DNA of 64,000 bases from Carnegiea gigantea (taxonomy: Eukaryota; Streptophyta; Magnoliopsida; Caryophyllales; Cactaceae), in contig JAKOGI010000009.1 in assembly GCA_029747015.1 (NCBI GenBank), positions 1,787,501 through 1,851,500 on the forward strand, read 5' to 3'. This document shows positions 63,113 to 64,000 of the stretch, piece by piece. Positions within the stretch are counted from its first letter, which is position 1. The number at the start of each line of letters is the position of its first letter. The translations under genes were made by a program, and so were the position numbers. The notes below the pieces were generated by a model. It made no database searches. It was not told the DNA's origin and was given only the letters and a program-made list of their open reading frames with translations.

Positions 63113-63296
63113 GAAGGAAAGCCTTAGAGTAACGGTAAAGTTGTCTCTGTATGACCAAAAGGTTATGGATTTGAGCCGTGGAATCAGTCACTGACAAAGT
63201 CAGATTAGGTTGCCTACAATTCACCTCTTGGGGTGCGACCCTTCCCCGGACCCTGCGTGAACGCGGGATGCTTGTGCACCAGACTGCTTTTTTTTA
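63113..63296 (+). mobile_element. Au-type SINE, about 184 bp
   Basis: A tRNA-like head with an A-box-like GAGTAACGGTAAAGTTG and B-box-like GGTTATGGATTTGAGCC, then GATTAGGTTGCCTACAAT, CCTTCCCCGGACCCTGCG, GAACGCGGGATGCTTGTGC and a T-run end. These match the conserved core and 3' end of the plant Au SINE. It is transcribed by RNA polymerase III and mobilised by LINE enzymes. It lies in the NLR intron, same strand. Confidence 0.88.
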
Positions 63297-63606
63297 ATTA
63301 TTTTTTGGAACTTTTACATTTGCATGCATTTCCTCTTTTTTCATTATAACCGACAAAATGAGCAAATTGCAAGTATTCTTTTTAAAAACCTTTTCATTTT
63401 TTCCTTGACATATTCACCTGCGTTTTTTTAAATAAATAAACTCTATTCAACCCGAATTTGGTTACATTCGATGTGCTAAAAAAATTGAATTATGATTGTG
63501 TTTGAGATGAGCACATGGTGTGCTTAGTATATGCATACATGGTGAGCAATTGGATCTATTTGGTGAGTATTAGCATAAGATTTGGTGAACATTAACAATA
63601 TATTTC
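63297..63606. other. NLR intron or flank, nothing recognised
   Basis: AT-rich, between the SINE and a copia LTR. Confidence 0.5.
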
Positions 63607-64000
63607 TGTTGGGTTTGCACTCTTGGTAACGTGTTAGTCACCTTTGCACTCTTGGTTGTGTGTTAGTGTAAAGGTAGTGTGTTAAGCACCTTTGCATTAT
63701 CTCTCAAAACTCTCTACCTCTCAATGTGTTATGGGATTCAGTCGTAATTTTTGATCCTAGACAAGGTCCCTTTATATAGAGTCTTGAGAATGCAGAGGTG
63801 CCTAACATACTACCAAGAGTGCAAAGGTGCCTAACATACTACTATGAGTGCAAAGGTGAATTTTTGGGCCATTAAACCCAACAAACTCCACCTTGGACCA
63901 AAATCACCAACACTCATAAAGAACACCGTCAAAGGACCTTCAGCCATACGAAAGGTGTACAACATTTCCTTCAAATGGATCTTGTTGGCGAGACTTTTCG
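63607..64000 (-). mobile_element. Copia 3' LTR plus gag fragment, deleted element running off the window
   Basis: The LTR 63607-63883 (277 bp) has perfect 10-bp terminal inverted repeats TGTTGGGTTT/AAACCCAACA. Next to it on the minus strand is a polypurine tract CCAAGGTGGAGTT (63884-63896), so this is a 3' LTR. The adjacent coding sequence is gag, not RNase H: LANKIHLKEMLYTFRMAEG at about 63935-63995. Nearly all of pol is therefore deleted between gag and the LTR. Confidence 0.8.

Noticed and set aside
63113..63296. tRNA gene
   Set aside because: A- and B-box-like motifs are present but no cloverleaf can be formed, and the downstream 100 bp match the Au SINE body.

Overview
The window is nuclear DNA of a flowering plant, very probably a eudicot. 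It is AT-rich, has a long multi-exon gene with GT-AG introns, plant-type LINEs, Ty1/copia and Ty3/gypsy retrotransposons, an Au-type SINE and CC-type NLR disease-resistance sequences. I cannot name the species. No rRNA, tRNA, CRISPR or bacterial-type feature was seen.

Layout. (1) 1-34248: one gene on the + strand, SMC5, a subunit of the SMC5/6 DNA-repair complex. I resolved 27 exons between 5742 and 34248 by frame, splice sites and family similarity. They join into an uninterrupted reading frame of 926 codons plus stop. Only the first ~125 residues, with the Walker A motif, lie left of the window. Its introns hold a LINE antisense to the gene (1-5272), fragments of an RTE-class LINE, a second LINE that has itself been hit by a head-on LINE (16430-19572), two TIR-type non-autonomous elements, tandem repeats and many G- or C-homopolymer tracts.

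(2) 34249-43600: a broken NLR locus. A CC domain (35648 on) and an LRR domain (37865-39050) remain, but the NB-ARC domain between them is gone. In its place is the 5' half of a copia element (LTR end, primer-binding site, gag, protease). Further right is a fragment of the C-terminus of UDP-glucose 6-dehydrogenase on the minus strand. It is followed by a block that also occurs upstream of the NLR remnant.

(3) 44067-45529: a 5'-truncated RTE LINE with a perfect 13-bp target-site duplication.

(4) 46290-61510: a nest of transposons. A degraded minus-strand copia element carries a hAT-like MITE near its 3' end and a chromovirus-type gypsy element in its gag gene (target duplication AAATA). The gypsy element's 3' LTR is split by a 5.25-kb gag-only non-autonomous LTR element (target duplication ACCAA).

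(5) 61890-64000: promoter and first exon of a second CC-NLR gene, which appears intact up to a splice donor inside the P-loop. Its following intron carries an Au-type SINE and then a copia 3' LTR plus gag fragment that runs off the window.

I see no convincing new biological system. The items most worth a second look are the nested insertions, the NLR-copia replacement, the shared NLR/UGDH block, the palindrome cluster in the gag-only element's LTRs, and the unusual number of G/C homopolymers.
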